A DNA stretch of 64,000 nucleotides from Oribacterium sp. P6A1 (lineage in GTDB: Bacteria > Bacillota > Clostridia > Lachnospirales > Lachnospiraceae), in NCBI RefSeq assembly GCF_000702885.1, contig NZ_JNKO01000001.1, positions 1-64,000 on the forward strand, read 5' to 3'. Below the pieces are notes generated by a model, which was not told the DNA's origin, ran no database searches, and was given only the letters and a program-made list of their open reading frames with translations. The position numbers were made by a program, and so were the translations under genes. Below are positions 25,897-34,556 of the stretch, piece after piece (within the stretch, counting starts at the first letter, position 1; every line of letters starts with the position of its first letter).

Positions 25897-27612
25897 TTAT
25901 TCCACAGAAATGAAATAATAGTAAATAGGCTGTCCGCCGTACTGAAGCTCTGTTTCAACAGAAGGATACTTCTTTCTGATATCACCGGAAAGCTTTTCCG
26001 CATCCTCTTTCTTTACATCCTTACCGTAATAGATGGTAACGATTTCAGATTCGTTGTTGATCATTTTGGCTACTGCTTCGTTGACTGCATATTCGATGTC
26101 TTTCTGTACAGAAAGGAGTCCGTCATCACCGATTACCATGATGTCATTTTCCTGAATGGCATGTCCGTCGATGGTGGTGTTACGTACAGCGTATGTTACT
26201 TCTGCAGAGTTCACACATTCGGAAGCATCCTTCATGGCTTCCAAGTTCTCTTCTGCCGTCATATCCGGGCTGAAGCTGATCATGGCTGTGATACCCTGAG
26301 GGATGGTCTTGGTAGGTACTACGATGATGGTCTTGTCTTCTATGATATCCTTGGCCTGATTTGCCGCAAGGATAATGTTTTTGTTGTTTGGAAGAACAAA
26401 TATGGTCTTAGCATTGACCTCGGCACAGGCATTTAAAATGTCCTCTGTTGAAGGATTCATAGTCTGGCCGCCTTCGATCACATAGTCAACACCTACACCC
26501 TTGAAGATCTCTGTGAGTCCCTCTCCGGCAGATACTGATATGAAGCCGAAATCCCTGGCAGGACCGAGATCCTTCTTTGGCTCTTCCTGAGGGGCTGCTG
26601 AACTCTTTGACTTTTCGCTTTCGGCAATCTTTGAGGCATCCTTGATAAGAACTTCATTGTGCTCAAGACGCATATTGTCTACTTTCATTTTTGAAAGGTA
26701 TCCCATGGAAAGGCCCTTTTCGAAAGCATTGCCCGGGTGGTTTGTATGTACGTGAACCTTGATTATGTTCTCATCTGAGAAGCATACGATGGAATCACCG
26801 ACACCGTTAAGCCAGGATCTTAATTCATCAACTTCTTCATCACTGAACTCGTGATCACCGTTTACCATGAATTCTGTACAGTATCCGAACTTGATATCAG
26901 CTGTGGATATGTCTCCGCGGGACTTGCGCTCTGCCTGAGGTGCAGCTGCAGGTGACATCTCTACGTCATCTATGTCAATGCTGACATCCTCTCCCTTAAG
27001 GGAAGCAAGGGCGCCCTTTACAACAGTCATAAGACCCTGTCCGCCTGAATCAACTACACCGGCTTCCTTAAGTACGGGAAGCATGTCGGGAGTCTTGGCA
27101 AGAACATCATCACCGTAAGCGATAACCTTTTCAAGCATGGTGAGAGTATCCTCATCAAGTACAGACAATTCTGTTATTCTGTCAGCCATTCCCTTGGCAA
27201 CTGTAAGGATAGTACCCTCCTTGGGCTTCATAACAGCTTTGTAGGCTGTTTCTATAGCACGATTAAAAGCTCGTGCAAGGATAACATCATCAATCACGCC
27301 TGCTTCTGCATTCTCACGGATTTCCTTTGTGAAACCACGAATGAGCTGGCTTAAGATTACGCCGGAATTTCCTCTTGCTCCGCGGAGTGAACCGCTGGCC
27401 ATAGCCTTTGCCACATTGTCAATAGTGGGCTCGGAAATCGCAGCTACCTCTCTTGCAGCTGACATGATTGTCATAGTCATATTTGTTCCTGTATCACCAT
27501 CAGGTACAGGGAATACATTGAGTTCGTTGATGTACTCTTTCTTGGCGTTAAGACTGTTAGCGCCTGCAAGAAAAGCGTTTTTCAACGCCATTGCATCAAT
27601 TTGATTACCCAC
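25897..27612 (-). CDS. fakA: Fatty acid kinase catalytic subunit FakA (DAK2/YloV family)
   Basis: A protein of about 571 residues. The N-terminal DhaL/DAK2-like kinase domain has PVPDGDTGTNM near residues 36-46 and LRGARGNSGVILSQ near 88, and the middle and C-terminal parts match the YloV family. FakA phosphorylates fatty acids held by a FakB protein for incorporation into phospholipid. The start was set at GTG 27610-27612: AAGGAGG lies eight bases upstream, the product then begins as in homologues, and the gene no longer overlaps the Asp23 gene. An upstream in-frame ATG at 27643-27645 is the alternative. FakB is not in the window. Confidence 0.9.
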   Translation of the reverse strand: MGNQIDAMALKNAFLAGANSLNAKKEYINELNVFPVPDGDTGTNMTMTIMSAAREVAAISEPTIDNVAKAMASGSLRGARGNSGVILSQLIRGFTKEIRENAEAGVIDDVILARAFNRAIETAYKAVMKPKEGTILTVAKGMADRITELSVLDEDTLTMLEKVIAYGDDVLAKTPDMLPVLKEAGVVDSGGQGLMTVVKGALASLKGEDVSIDIDDVEMSPAAAPQAERKSRGDISTADIKFGYCTEFMVNGDHEFSDEEVDELRSWLNGVGDSIVCFSDENIIKVHVHTNHPGNAFEKGLSMGYLSKMKVDNMRLEHNEVLIKDASKIAESEKSKSSAAPQEEPKKDLGPARDFGFISVSAGEGLTEIFKGVGVDYVIEGGQTMNPSTEDILNACAEVNAKTIFVLPNNKNIILAANQAKDIIEDKTIIVVPTKTIPQGITAMISFSPDMTAEENLEAMKDASECVNSAEVTYAVRNTTIDGHAIQENDIMVIGDDGLLSVQKDIEYAVNEAVAKMINNESEIVTIYYGKDVKKEDAEKLSGDIRKKYPSVETELQYGGQPIYYYFISVE

Positions 27613-27637
27613 AGGTAATTCCTCCTTATAAACTTCA

Positions 27638-27997
27638 TCAGTCAATGACTCTTACGCCTTCAACGAAGATATTGACATCTTTAACCTTCATGCCGGTATA
27701 CTCTGTAACTTTATATCTGACGTTTTCGATAAGATTGTCAGCTACGGCACGAATGCTCACACCGTAAGCAACAATAACGTGGAAATCAAGAGATATCTCG
27801 TTGTTCTCAATCTTTACCATGATGCCCTTAGTGAGACTTTCACGCTTAAGAAGCTTTACAAGCCCGCCGGACTGGTAAGAGACCTTAGCCATACCAACGA
27901 TACCAAAACACTCTATTGCGGTAGTTCCTGCATAGGTAGCAATAACATCAGGATCGATCTGAATTTCACCCAGCTTGGATGCAATTGTTCCTTTCAT
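27638..27997 (-). CDS. Asp23/Gls24 family protein
   Basis: A 119-residue member of the Asp23/Gls24 (YloU) family. The pattern is GEIQIDPDVIATYAGTTAIECFGIVGMA, a central variable part, and the end VKDVNIFVEGVRV. Members are linked to cell-envelope stress, and this one regularly sits before fakA. GGAGG lies seven bases before the ATG. The fakA ribosome binding site follows its stop immediately. Confidence 0.92.
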   Translation of the reverse strand: MKGTIASKLGEIQIDPDVIATYAGTTAIECFGIVGMAKVSYQSGGLVKLLKRESLTKGIMVKIENNEISLDFHVIVAYGVSIRAVADNLIENVRYKVTEYTGMKVKDVNIFVEGVRVID

Positions 27998-28047
27998 ATA
28001 TTACCTCCGGAAAGATACTGTAATGTAGTAAGTCTTATAAAAATCGG

Positions 28048-28075
28048 ATTGCTGCGCGTTCAGCGTCTGCGCAAT
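28048..28075. terminator. Hairpin flanked by T-runs on both strands
   Basis: ATTGC and GCGC blocks pair around a loop. T-runs on the minus strand (left) and plus strand (right) suggest a bidirectional terminator or an attenuator in the leader of the Asp23 gene. Confidence 0.35.
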
Positions 28076-28108
28076 GCTTTTTTATAAAAGCAAGCTTGAT
28101 TATAGCAT

Positions 28109-28138
28109 ATTATACCGTTGTGTGCACTCTGACTTTAA
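28109..28138 (-). promoter_or_regulatory. Candidate promoter of the Asp23-fakA unit
   Basis: TTAAAG and TATAAT on the minus strand with an 18-bp spacer; a second TATAAT lies ten bases further downstream at 28099-28104. Confidence 0.4.
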
Positions 28139-28160
28139 TTTATGGTTTTGCATGAAAAAA

Positions 28161-28186
28161 GGGTATTACGAGTGATCGTAATACCC
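28161..28186 (-). terminator. Intrinsic terminator of rpmB
   Basis: A perfect 11-bp stem GGGTATTACGA with a four-base loop, then six T on the minus strand, 28 bases after rpmB. Confidence 0.9.
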
Positions 28187-28214
28187 TGTCATGCATCAAT
28201 TAGACGATCCTGAA

Positions 28215-28433
28215 TTAAGCGTTTGCCTCAACAGTCTTAGATGTACCGATTGCACGCTGAACCTTGCCAGATCTTAAGCAGGAAGTACATACATACATCT
28301 TCTTTGTACCGCCATTTACCATAACTCTAACTGACTTAATGTTAGCCTTCCAGATCTTGTTTGATCTTCTATGTGAATGGCTTACCTTATTTCCGAAGTG
28401 AACTGCCTTCTCACAAACTGCGCATTTTGCCAT
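28215..28433 (-). CDS. rpmB: 50S ribosomal protein L28
   Basis: A 72-residue ribosomal protein. It begins MAKCAVCEKAVHFGNKVSHSH and has a second cysteine pair (YVCTSC), so it is the zinc-binding form. GGGAGG lies eight bases before the ATG at 28431-28433; the longer frame upstream has no support. It forms its own transcript with a strong terminator. Confidence 0.96.
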   Translation of the reverse strand: MAKCAVCEKAVHFGNKVSHSHRRSNKIWKANIKSVRVMVNGGTKKMYVCTSCLRSGKVQRAIGTSKTVEANA

Positions 28434-28620
28434 GGTTGCACCTCCCTTTTCAAAATATATCGAATCAGATACGCTCTGAATTCGCGACTCAACTATACTA
28501 GCAAAGTTACCGGGAATTTGCAAGCTTTTTTTAGGAAAAATATCATGGGGCATTTAAACGTGCTTTAAATAGGAATTTACCCTCGGTTAATGTATAGTAA
28601 AAGATATAGACTCCGGTTAT

Positions 28621-29025
28621 TCAGACTTCGTTTTCGATAATGTCCAATGCGGCTTTTTCGGCATCCTTTGATACTCTGCTGCCGCCTGTAAACTTATCTA
28701 TGGCATCAGGTATCATGTCCAGTATTTTTGTGAATGCGTCCTGATTCTTGACATTGATAAGCTTACTGTTTCCGTTCTGAAGAATGAGGATGGCTGTAGG
28801 AGTGATCCTGGAGCTTAGAGCTCCGGCACCGCCGTCATCTTTGTTACTGTCTTTTGGCTTGGAAAAGCCTCCGGCTCCCATTCCGCAGCTAACCTCAATA
28901 AGTGGGATAAGTGTGGCATCCCCCACCTTAACGGGCTCGCCTACTACTGTTTTTGAATTTACAAATCCGTCCATTCCATGAAATAGAGTGTCCAGAATCT
29001 CTGTTACATTATTTTTGTCAGCCAT
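28621..29025 (-). CDS. gerW: GerW/YtfJ family sporulation protein
   Basis: A 134-residue protein of the YtfJ/GerW family, linked in Bacillus to spore germination. The typical features are TVVGEPVKVGDATLIPLIEVSCGMGAGG, the Ser/Asp/Gly-rich linker with GGAGALSSRITPTAILI, and a helical end. It directly follows the DUF2953 gene (10 bases), which is the usual partner. Presence suggests a spore-forming lineage, but the family also occurs in non-sporulating relatives. Confidence 0.9.
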   Translation of the reverse strand: MADKNNVTEILDTLFHGMDGFVNSKTVVGEPVKVGDATLIPLIEVSCGMGAGGFSKPKDSNKDDGGAGALSSRITPTAILILQNGNSKLINVKNQDAFTKILDMIPDAIDKFTGGSRVSKDAEKAALDIIENEV

Positions 29026-29035
29026 GGGTGCCTCC

Positions 29036-30160
29036 TTACAAATGATTTATGACAAGTTGTCGTATTTTTTTATTTAGCATCAGTTCTATAAGTACAATCA
29101 AAAGATGAATGAGTCTTATTCTGCCTTTGAAATTCATATCTCCGCATATCACGGACCTGTCAAAGACAGGCTCGATGGTGAAGTTTTCTCCATATACAGG
29201 ATAAAGCAGGCTCAGATACATCATGGCGCTGCCTACTGATGCCGGATCCTCTGAACCATAGGTCAGATTGCCTTCAAGGCTTCTGAAACGGTAATGTTTA
29301 AGAAGATACTTTGTATTTTTTATTATAAGCTTCAGCGCTTTTCTGTTTTCTTCATCAGTTATTGCAGCCTTTATGCCGGATATCTTTTCTGCAACATTCT
29401 CTATTTTACCAGGAATTTTTCTGAATTTCTCCACTGTTTTTTCTCTTAGTGAGGGGCCTCTCTTTTCTTTAGGAAGAGGGGCTTCAGTATTTTCGGTTTT
29501 TTCAGACTGTTCGAAGACATCAGAATCAGCAGGATCTGCGTCAATTTCAGAGACCTCGGAATCGGCGGATGTATCGGATTCAGAGATGTTATCGCTGATT
29601 TGAGAGACATTGACATCAATGGCGATATCAGAATCAGTAACATGATCGTCAATTTCAGAGGAATCGGAATCAGCAGGTGTATCAGATTCGGCAGGTATAT
29701 CAGAATCGGTGATATCGTCACTTATACCGGTGTTATCCAAAACCTCTGTGATATCAGATTCGGAATCTGTGACTGGAGATTTTCCCGAGCCGGTTAATGA
29801 ACTGTTTTCAGTGTTTGAAACAGAGTCTGATGCTGATCCGGGATTCTCTTCCTGATTGCATATATCAGTTTCATCGGAAGATGATTCCTCATCATCCCCT
29901 TCAGAATCCATCAGTGTGAGCCACAGGAATTTGAGATTCATTTTCAGACCATCCGGATCAAATGCAGCCTTAAATCTAAGGGCCTTTAGAAGCCAGCTTG
30001 CGTTAAGGTCAATGTAGTAGTCATTTTCCGATTCTTTTTTATATCCCATGGATCTGTATCTGACAGGGACAAACAGGATGATAGAAAGCAGAAATAAAAT
30101 GAGCAATAAAATAACGAGGAGCACAATGCCTATGACCTTTAATATTGTCAGGACAATCAT
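29036..30160 (-). CDS. DUF2953 membrane protein with acidic repeat insert
   Basis: A 374-residue protein. Residues 3-32 form one transmembrane segment (leucine/isoleucine-rich), followed by a DUF2953-type domain with FVPVRYRS. Residues about 95-220 are an Asp/Ser-rich, low-complexity insert with repeated units such as SDIPAESDTPADSDSSEID. The C-terminal domain resumes with LLKHYRFRSLEGNLTYGSEDPASVG. DUF2953 proteins are about 200-250 residues, so the insert is unusual. The function is unknown. It lies before gerW in one unit. Confidence 0.82.
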   Translation of the reverse strand: MIVLTILKVIGIVLLVILLLILFLLSIILFVPVRYRSMGYKKESENDYYIDLNASWLLKALRFKAAFDPDGLKMNLKFLWLTLMDSEGDDEESSSDETDICNQEENPGSASDSVSNTENSSLTGSGKSPVTDSESDITEVLDNTGISDDITDSDIPAESDTPADSDSSEIDDHVTDSDIAIDVNVSQISDNISESDTSADSEVSEIDADPADSDVFEQSEKTENTEAPLPKEKRGPSLREKTVEKFRKIPGKIENVAEKISGIKAAITDEENRKALKLIIKNTKYLLKHYRFRSLEGNLTYGSEDPASVGSAMMYLSLLYPVYGENFTIEPVFDRSVICGDMNFKGRIRLIHLLIVLIELMLNKKIRQLVINHL

Positions 30161-30242
30161 GTAAGCCTCCTCGTTTTAATTAACGTCCCCATACATCAGT
30201 TATCTGTACGGACGCTCATGTGTTTTTTTGACAGGGATGAGA

Positions 30243-30518
30243 TCAACAGATCACATCCTTTCTCTGCATCAGCATAGTTGTGACACATTCAACGGCATCT
30301 TTATAGCCGTAACCTATTCCAAGGATTTCCACGTTTTCCGTGTTCATCTTTGGGTTCAAAAACATAGCCTGATTATATATTTCATACAGATTCGGTGCTT
30401 TTGCCGCTATGATGACATAGGCACCCGGTTGAAAATGTCTTTTTCGCAGATTATCAAGAATATATTTCTTATGTTCCCTGGCATGTCTGCCCCAGTAAAG
30501 ATTCTCAGAAAAAATCAT
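30243..30518 (-). CDS. Conserved-looking small protein of unknown function (91 aa)
   Basis: A 91-residue mixed alpha/beta protein with no signal or membrane segment. It follows pgsA by 12 bases, with an AGGTCGG-like site before the ATG, so it is probably the last gene of the rimO-pgsA unit. Visible features are a basic N-terminal part (GRHAREHKKYILDNLRKR) and a VEILGIGYGYKDAVECV motif near the end. The family is not recognised. Confidence 0.6.
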   Translation of the reverse strand: MIFSENLYWGRHAREHKKYILDNLRKRHFQPGAYVIIAAKAPNLYEIYNQAMFLNPKMNTENVEILGIGYGYKDAVECVTTMLMQRKDVIC

Positions 30519-30530
30519 ATTTCCGACCTG

Positions 30531-31073
30531 TTACATACCGCCTTCTGTAATGACACGGATGTTTTTAATCATGTAATCCACAAGAGACACAATGGTAAGT
30601 ACCAAAGCTATTCCGGCAATAATGTCAGTGATCAGCTTTAATACAGGAATGTCTATAATCAGTAAAATGACTGTGAGCATCTGGAAAGTGGTTTTGAATT
30701 TGCCCCACCAGGATGCAGCGATAACTATGCCTTTGTCAGCAGCCACAAGCCTGAATCCGGAGATGATAAACTCTCTTGCTATGATAACGATAACGTACCA
30801 TGCAGGCAGCTGATTCAGCTCTATAAGGCATATAAGAGCCGAACATACCAGAAGCTTATCAGCCAGAGGATCCATAAATTTCCCAAAATCTGTAACCAAA
30901 TTCCGCTTTCTTGCTATCTGTCCATCCAAAAAATCCGTAAATGAAGCAAGACAAAAAACAATCAAAGCAGCAATACGTAAATTCTGATCCTGTCCACCGT
31001 TAAACAGAAGCAAAACGACAAACAGCGGAATCATGAGTATACGAAGTATCGTCAGTTTGTTTGGTAAATTCAT
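30531..31073 (-). CDS. pgsA: CDP-diacylglycerol-glycerol-3-phosphate phosphatidyltransferase
   Basis: A 180-residue integral membrane enzyme that makes phosphatidylglycerol phosphate, the route to phosphatidylglycerol and cardiolipin. The CDP-alcohol phosphotransferase signature is complete: TDFLDGQIARKRNLVTDFGK then FMDPLADK. Several hydrophobic segments are present. The start codon shares a base with the rimO stop, giving tight coupling; rimO-pgsA is a standard Firmicutes order. Confidence 0.95.
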   Translation of the reverse strand: MNLPNKLTILRILMIPLFVVLLLFNGGQDQNLRIAALIVFCLASFTDFLDGQIARKRNLVTDFGKFMDPLADKLLVCSALICLIELNQLPAWYVIVIIAREFIISGFRLVAADKGIVIAASWWGKFKTTFQMLTVILLIIDIPVLKLITDIIAGIALVLTIVSLVDYMIKNIRVITEGGM

Positions 31074-32341
31074 TAGATGCGCTCTCCAATCAAGTCATAT
31101 CCATCTGCATCGATGATACGACAATCTATCATATCACCGGAGATTTTGTTGTTATATGTTCCTGCGTCTACAAATACCATACTATCTATGTCGGGATTGT
31201 CCATATAAGAACGTGTGAGATACATGTTGTTTTCAGGGTCGTAGCCTATAACCATAACTCTGAGCTCTCTTCCGATCTGCTCTCTGGCCTTTTCAAAAGC
31301 GATGCGCTGCTGAAGTCTCATGATCTCATCCTGACGCTGAAGCTTTATCTTTTCCGGAATCTGACCGGTCATCTCAGCGGCAGCTGTATCTTCTTCCTGT
31401 GAGTATGGGAAAACACCCAGACGTTCGAATCGCATTTCTCTGACAAAATTCTTCAGGATCTCAAAATCCTCTTCTGTCTCACCAGGGAATCCGGTGATAA
31501 GTGTGGTACGTAATGCGATATCCGGAATTGCTTTACGGAGCGTAGCTATACGTTCCTTAAGCTCAGCCTGTCTTGTTTTTCTGTGCATATTCTTAAGGAC
31601 TGCATCAGATGCGTGCTGGATAGGTATATCAAGATAATGAACCACCTTCCTGTTATCACGAATGGTCTCGATGAGCTCATCTGTGATCTCTTCAGGATAG
31701 CAGTAAAGTATACGTATCCACTCTATTCCCTCTATCTCTGAAAGTCTGTTGAGAAGCTCCGGAAGTGCTTTCTTCTTATAAAGATCAACACCGTAAAGAG
31801 TTGTCTCCTGAGCAACAAGGATCAGTTCCTTTGTGCCGTGGGATGCAAGCATCTTTGCTTCTTCAATGAGATGTTCCATAGGTACGGAACGGTAGTGTCC
31901 TCTGAGACTCGGAATAATGCAGTAAGTACAGTACTTATCGCAGCCCTCCGCTATCTTAAGATATGAAGTATAATTCTCGGAGTTTTCGACACGTGCCATC
32001 TGGATATCCAGCTTGTCAACGTAGTCCTTTACTCCCATAACTTCGTCTACTTCAGGAAGCTCTTTTCTTATCTGGTCTTTGTAGCGTTCAACTAAACAGC
32101 CGGCAACGATTATTTTCTTAAGCTTTGCCGACTGCTTGTATTCGCCCATCTCGATGATGGTATTAATACTTTCTTCCTTGGCATCACCAATAAAAGAACA
32201 GGTATTGATCACAGCGATATCTGCTTCAGCAGGATCATCGGTTATCTCGGATCCGGGATACTTTTCCAGTAGGTTGCTGAGCATCTTTTCGCTGTCTACC
32301 CTGTTCTTATCACAGCCAAGTGATATCATATGAATCTTCAT
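31073..32341 (-). CDS. rimO: Ribosomal protein S12 methylthiotransferase
   Basis: A 422-residue radical SAM enzyme that adds a methylthio group to Asp89 of ribosomal protein S12. It has the N-terminal UPF0004 domain with cysteines (SLGCDKNRVDSE, NTCSF) that hold the second iron-sulfur cluster. The radical SAM motif CDKYCTYCIIP and a C-terminal TRAM domain are present. It follows rpoZ by two bases. Confidence 0.95.
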   Translation of the reverse strand: MKIHMISLGCDKNRVDSEKMLSNLLEKYPGSEITDDPAEADIAVINTCSFIGDAKEESINTIIEMGEYKQSAKLKKIIVAGCLVERYKDQIRKELPEVDEVMGVKDYVDKLDIQMARVENSENYTSYLKIAEGCDKYCTYCIIPSLRGHYRSVPMEHLIEEAKMLASHGTKELILVAQETTLYGVDLYKKKALPELLNRLSEIEGIEWIRILYCYPEEITDELIETIRDNRKVVHYLDIPIQHASDAVLKNMHRKTRQAELKERIATLRKAIPDIALRTTLITGFPGETEEDFEILKNFVREMRFERLGVFPYSQEEDTAAAEMTGQIPEKIKLQRQDEIMRLQQRIAFEKAREQIGRELRVMVIGYDPENNMYLTRSYMDNPDIDSMVFVDAGTYNNKISGDMIDCRIIDADGYDLIGERI

Positions 32342-32343
32342 GC

Positions 32344-32736
32344 TTATGCTTCGCTGTCAGAATTGTAATCATCTTCTGAAGATGCTGAAGGGCTGTTGTC
32401 GATAAGCTCTGCAGTTCCGTCATCATCCTCATCAAACTCTTCTGTTGCAAAATCGAAACGCTTTTCAACAGCATTTGTTCTGAACTCGTCTTCGACCTCA
32501 GATCCGCGCTTGATGGTGATGGCGTTCTTGGCAAGCTCCTCTACTGCGATAGAAAGAGGCTTTCTGCTTGGGTCTACAGGGAGAACCGGAGAAGCTCCGT
32601 CTATTAACTGTCTTGCACGCTTGGCACTTGCGATAACAACAGAATATCTGCTTTCTACAAGTTTGTCTGTGTCGTCCTGAATCGCATTGGTGTTGTTTGC
32701 TGCATCGATCAGTTCGTTATATGATTGCTGTGACAT
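32344..32736 (-). CDS. rpoZ: RNA polymerase omega subunit with acidic tail
   Basis: A 130-residue omega subunit. The conserved part is residues about 20-75 (DKLVESRYSVVIASAKRARQLIDG and KPLSIAVEELAKNAI). The rest is an acidic, Ser-rich C-terminal extension (for example DEDDDGTAELID), making the protein longer than the usual 65-90 residues. The start overlaps the end of gmk by 20 bases, so the two are translationally coupled. Confidence 0.88.
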   Translation of the reverse strand: MSQQSYNELIDAANNTNAIQDDTDKLVESRYSVVIASAKRARQLIDGASPVLPVDPSRKPLSIAVEELAKNAITIKRGSEVEDEFRTNAVEKRFDFATEEFDEDDDGTAELIDNSPSASSEDDYNSDSEA

Positions 32737-33355
32737 CTTCTATCCTCCTAAGATCTCTTCTAACATTTTCTATTATATCAATATGGTTTTTAGCCTTTTC
32801 GTGCTGAGCACGAATGAGATTATGCAATTTTTCGGTGCAGGTGTCAATATCATCATTAATTAAAATGTAATCGTAGGCCTCCACACCTTCAGACTCCTGA
32901 ATTGCACGTTTAAGCCTCTTTTCCACCACATCCATGGACTCGGTTCCTCTTCCGATGAGTCTGTTTTTGAGCTCAGCCCCTGATGGTGGTGTAATGAATA
33001 CCAGCACTGAATCAGGAAACTTCTGCTTGATCTTCAAAGCACCCTGAATCTCAATTTCCAGTAGAACATCCTTTCCTTCCGAAAGATTGGAATCCACAAA
33101 TGCTTTTGGTGTACCGTAATAGTTCTCTACGTACTGGGCGTATTCGATAAGCTCATCTTTTTCTATCATATCAAGAAATTCTTCTTTTGTTTTGAAGAAA
33201 TACTCTCGACCGTCCTGTTCGCCCTCTCTCGGATTACGTGTTGTACATGAAATGGAAAGAGCGTAATTGTCATATTTAGCGAGCAGACTCTTCATGAGTG
33301 TGCCCTTGCCGGCACCGGAAAATCCCGATACGACTACCAAAGATCCTTTGTTCAT
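32717..33355 (-). CDS. gmk: Guanylate kinase
   Basis: A 212-residue enzyme that phosphorylates GMP to GDP. The P-loop GFSGAGKGT is at residues 9-17, the GMP-binding region TTRNPREGEQDGREYFF follows, and the lid region contains RLIGRGTE. It precedes rpoZ, with a 20-base overlap. The small remA gene that often precedes gmk is absent: only 67 bases separate it from yicC. Confidence 0.96.
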   Translation of the reverse strand: MNKGSLVVVSGFSGAGKGTLMKSLLAKYDNYALSISCTTRNPREGEQDGREYFFKTKEEFLDMIEKDELIEYAQYVENYYGTPKAFVDSNLSEGKDVLLEIEIQGALKIKQKFPDSVLVFITPPSGAELKNRLIGRGTESMDVVEKRLKRAIQESEGVEAYDYILINDDIDTCTEKLHNLIRAQHEKAKNHIDIIENVRRDLRRIEDVTAII

Positions 33356-33422
33356 ACTTATCCTCTTAATGTCTGAATTCTGTAGTTATGCGAAACACTT
33401 TGTTTGCTGTTTCGTGTAGGGA

Positions 33423-34304
33423 TCACTCCAGATTCTGTATCTGCTCTCTGATTTTTTCTATCAATGTCTTAAGACCGATGGCATCATCGGATATGATAAG
33501 ATCATTTGCCTTACTGAGAGTTGTATTGGCCTCTCTGTTCATTTCCTGGGCGAGGAAATCAAGTTCTCTTCCCACAGAACCGCCGGCTTCAAGCTTTCCG
33601 CGCATGTTCTTTATGTGGCTGTGGAGTCTTACTCTCTCCTCATCTGTACAGATCTTATCGGAATACATGGTGACTTCCTGAACTATACGGGATTCATCAA
33701 TACCCGCTGTTCCCAGAAGTTCGGTAACCTTTGCGCGGAGCTTCTGCTCGTATGCGGCTGTGATCTCGGGTGAACGCTCGTCTATGCGAAGAACGATAGA
33801 TTCCATTTCTGAAAGCTTGCTCAGAAGGTCGCTCTTTAAATTCATACCCTCTGATACTCTTGTGGCCACAAAGTTTGTGAGAGCCTGAGTAAGAGCAGGA
33901 TTAAGCCGGTTCCAAAGCTCGTTATCATCTTCCGATTCCTCGGAGAGAACAAGAACATCAGGAAGGCTTGCAATGTTGGTGACTTTGACATTGTCATCTA
34001 CTTTAAGCTCTGTGCATATCTTTCTCATGGAATCGAGATACTCTCTTGCAAGATCAAGGTTAAGTCTCAGGGACTTGGAACCCTCTCCGAACTCGTCATA
34101 GGTGATGAATAGATCAACCTTTCCGCGGGAGATGTACTCCTTGATGGTATTTCGGATATTGGCCTCAAGTGCATTGAACTTCTTGGGCATCTTGATGTTG
34201 AGATCAAGAAAACGTGAATTTACGGATTTGACTTCGACGGAAAGACGATAGATTTCATTGGAAACTTCACATCTGCCAAATCCGGTCATGCTTTTTAAAT
34301 CCAT
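33423..34304 (-). CDS. yicC: YicC-family endoribonuclease
   Basis: A 293-residue protein of the YicC/YloC family, recently recognised as endoribonucleases. The N-terminus MTGFGRCEVSNEIYRLSVEVKSVNSRFLDLNIKMP and the C-terminal HIKNMRGKLEAGGSVGRELDFLAQEMNREANT are diagnostic. It heads the yicC-gmk-rpoZ-rimO-pgsA cluster. A terminator-like hairpin lies in its leader at 34384-34406. Confidence 0.93.
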   Translation of the reverse strand: MDLKSMTGFGRCEVSNEIYRLSVEVKSVNSRFLDLNIKMPKKFNALEANIRNTIKEYISRGKVDLFITYDEFGEGSKSLRLNLDLAREYLDSMRKICTELKVDDNVKVTNIASLPDVLVLSEESEDDNELWNRLNPALTQALTNFVATRVSEGMNLKSDLLSKLSEMESIVLRIDERSPEITAAYEQKLRAKVTELLGTAGIDESRIVQEVTMYSDKICTDEERVRLHSHIKNMRGKLEAGGSVGRELDFLAQEMNREANTTLSKANDLIISDDAIGLKTLIEKIREQIQNLE

Positions 34305-34383
34305 AGCATACCTCTTTTGAGTTAATGAAGAAAAAACTGATTATAGAAGTGTTTCTTCATAAATATAAAATAGTGTAAAAAAC

Positions 34384-34406
34384 ATTCGGACTAAAGTCAT
34401 CCGAAT
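34384..34406 (-). terminator. Terminator-like hairpin in the yicC leader
   Basis: ATTCGGA pairs with TCCGAAT around nine bases, followed on the minus strand by GTTTTTT. No minus-strand gene lies upstream, so it would act inside the yicC leader as an attenuator or insulate it from antisense reading of the rqcH region. Confidence 0.45.
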
Positions 34407-34556
34407 TGTATCTTTATGCCGGAAATCTGTACCCTGTCTGCGGCTTGTGTTTTCCGAACATTTGTTATAAATTATAATCTACCCTAAAAAATAAGTAAAG
34501 TTAAAGAAAAGTGCATGTATTATTGTACATAAAACAGGAATTGAGAGGTGATCAAC

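Noticed and set aside
28434-28553. 40-residue N-terminal extension of L28
   Set aside because: The internal ATG has a perfect ribosome binding site and gives the standard L28 start.
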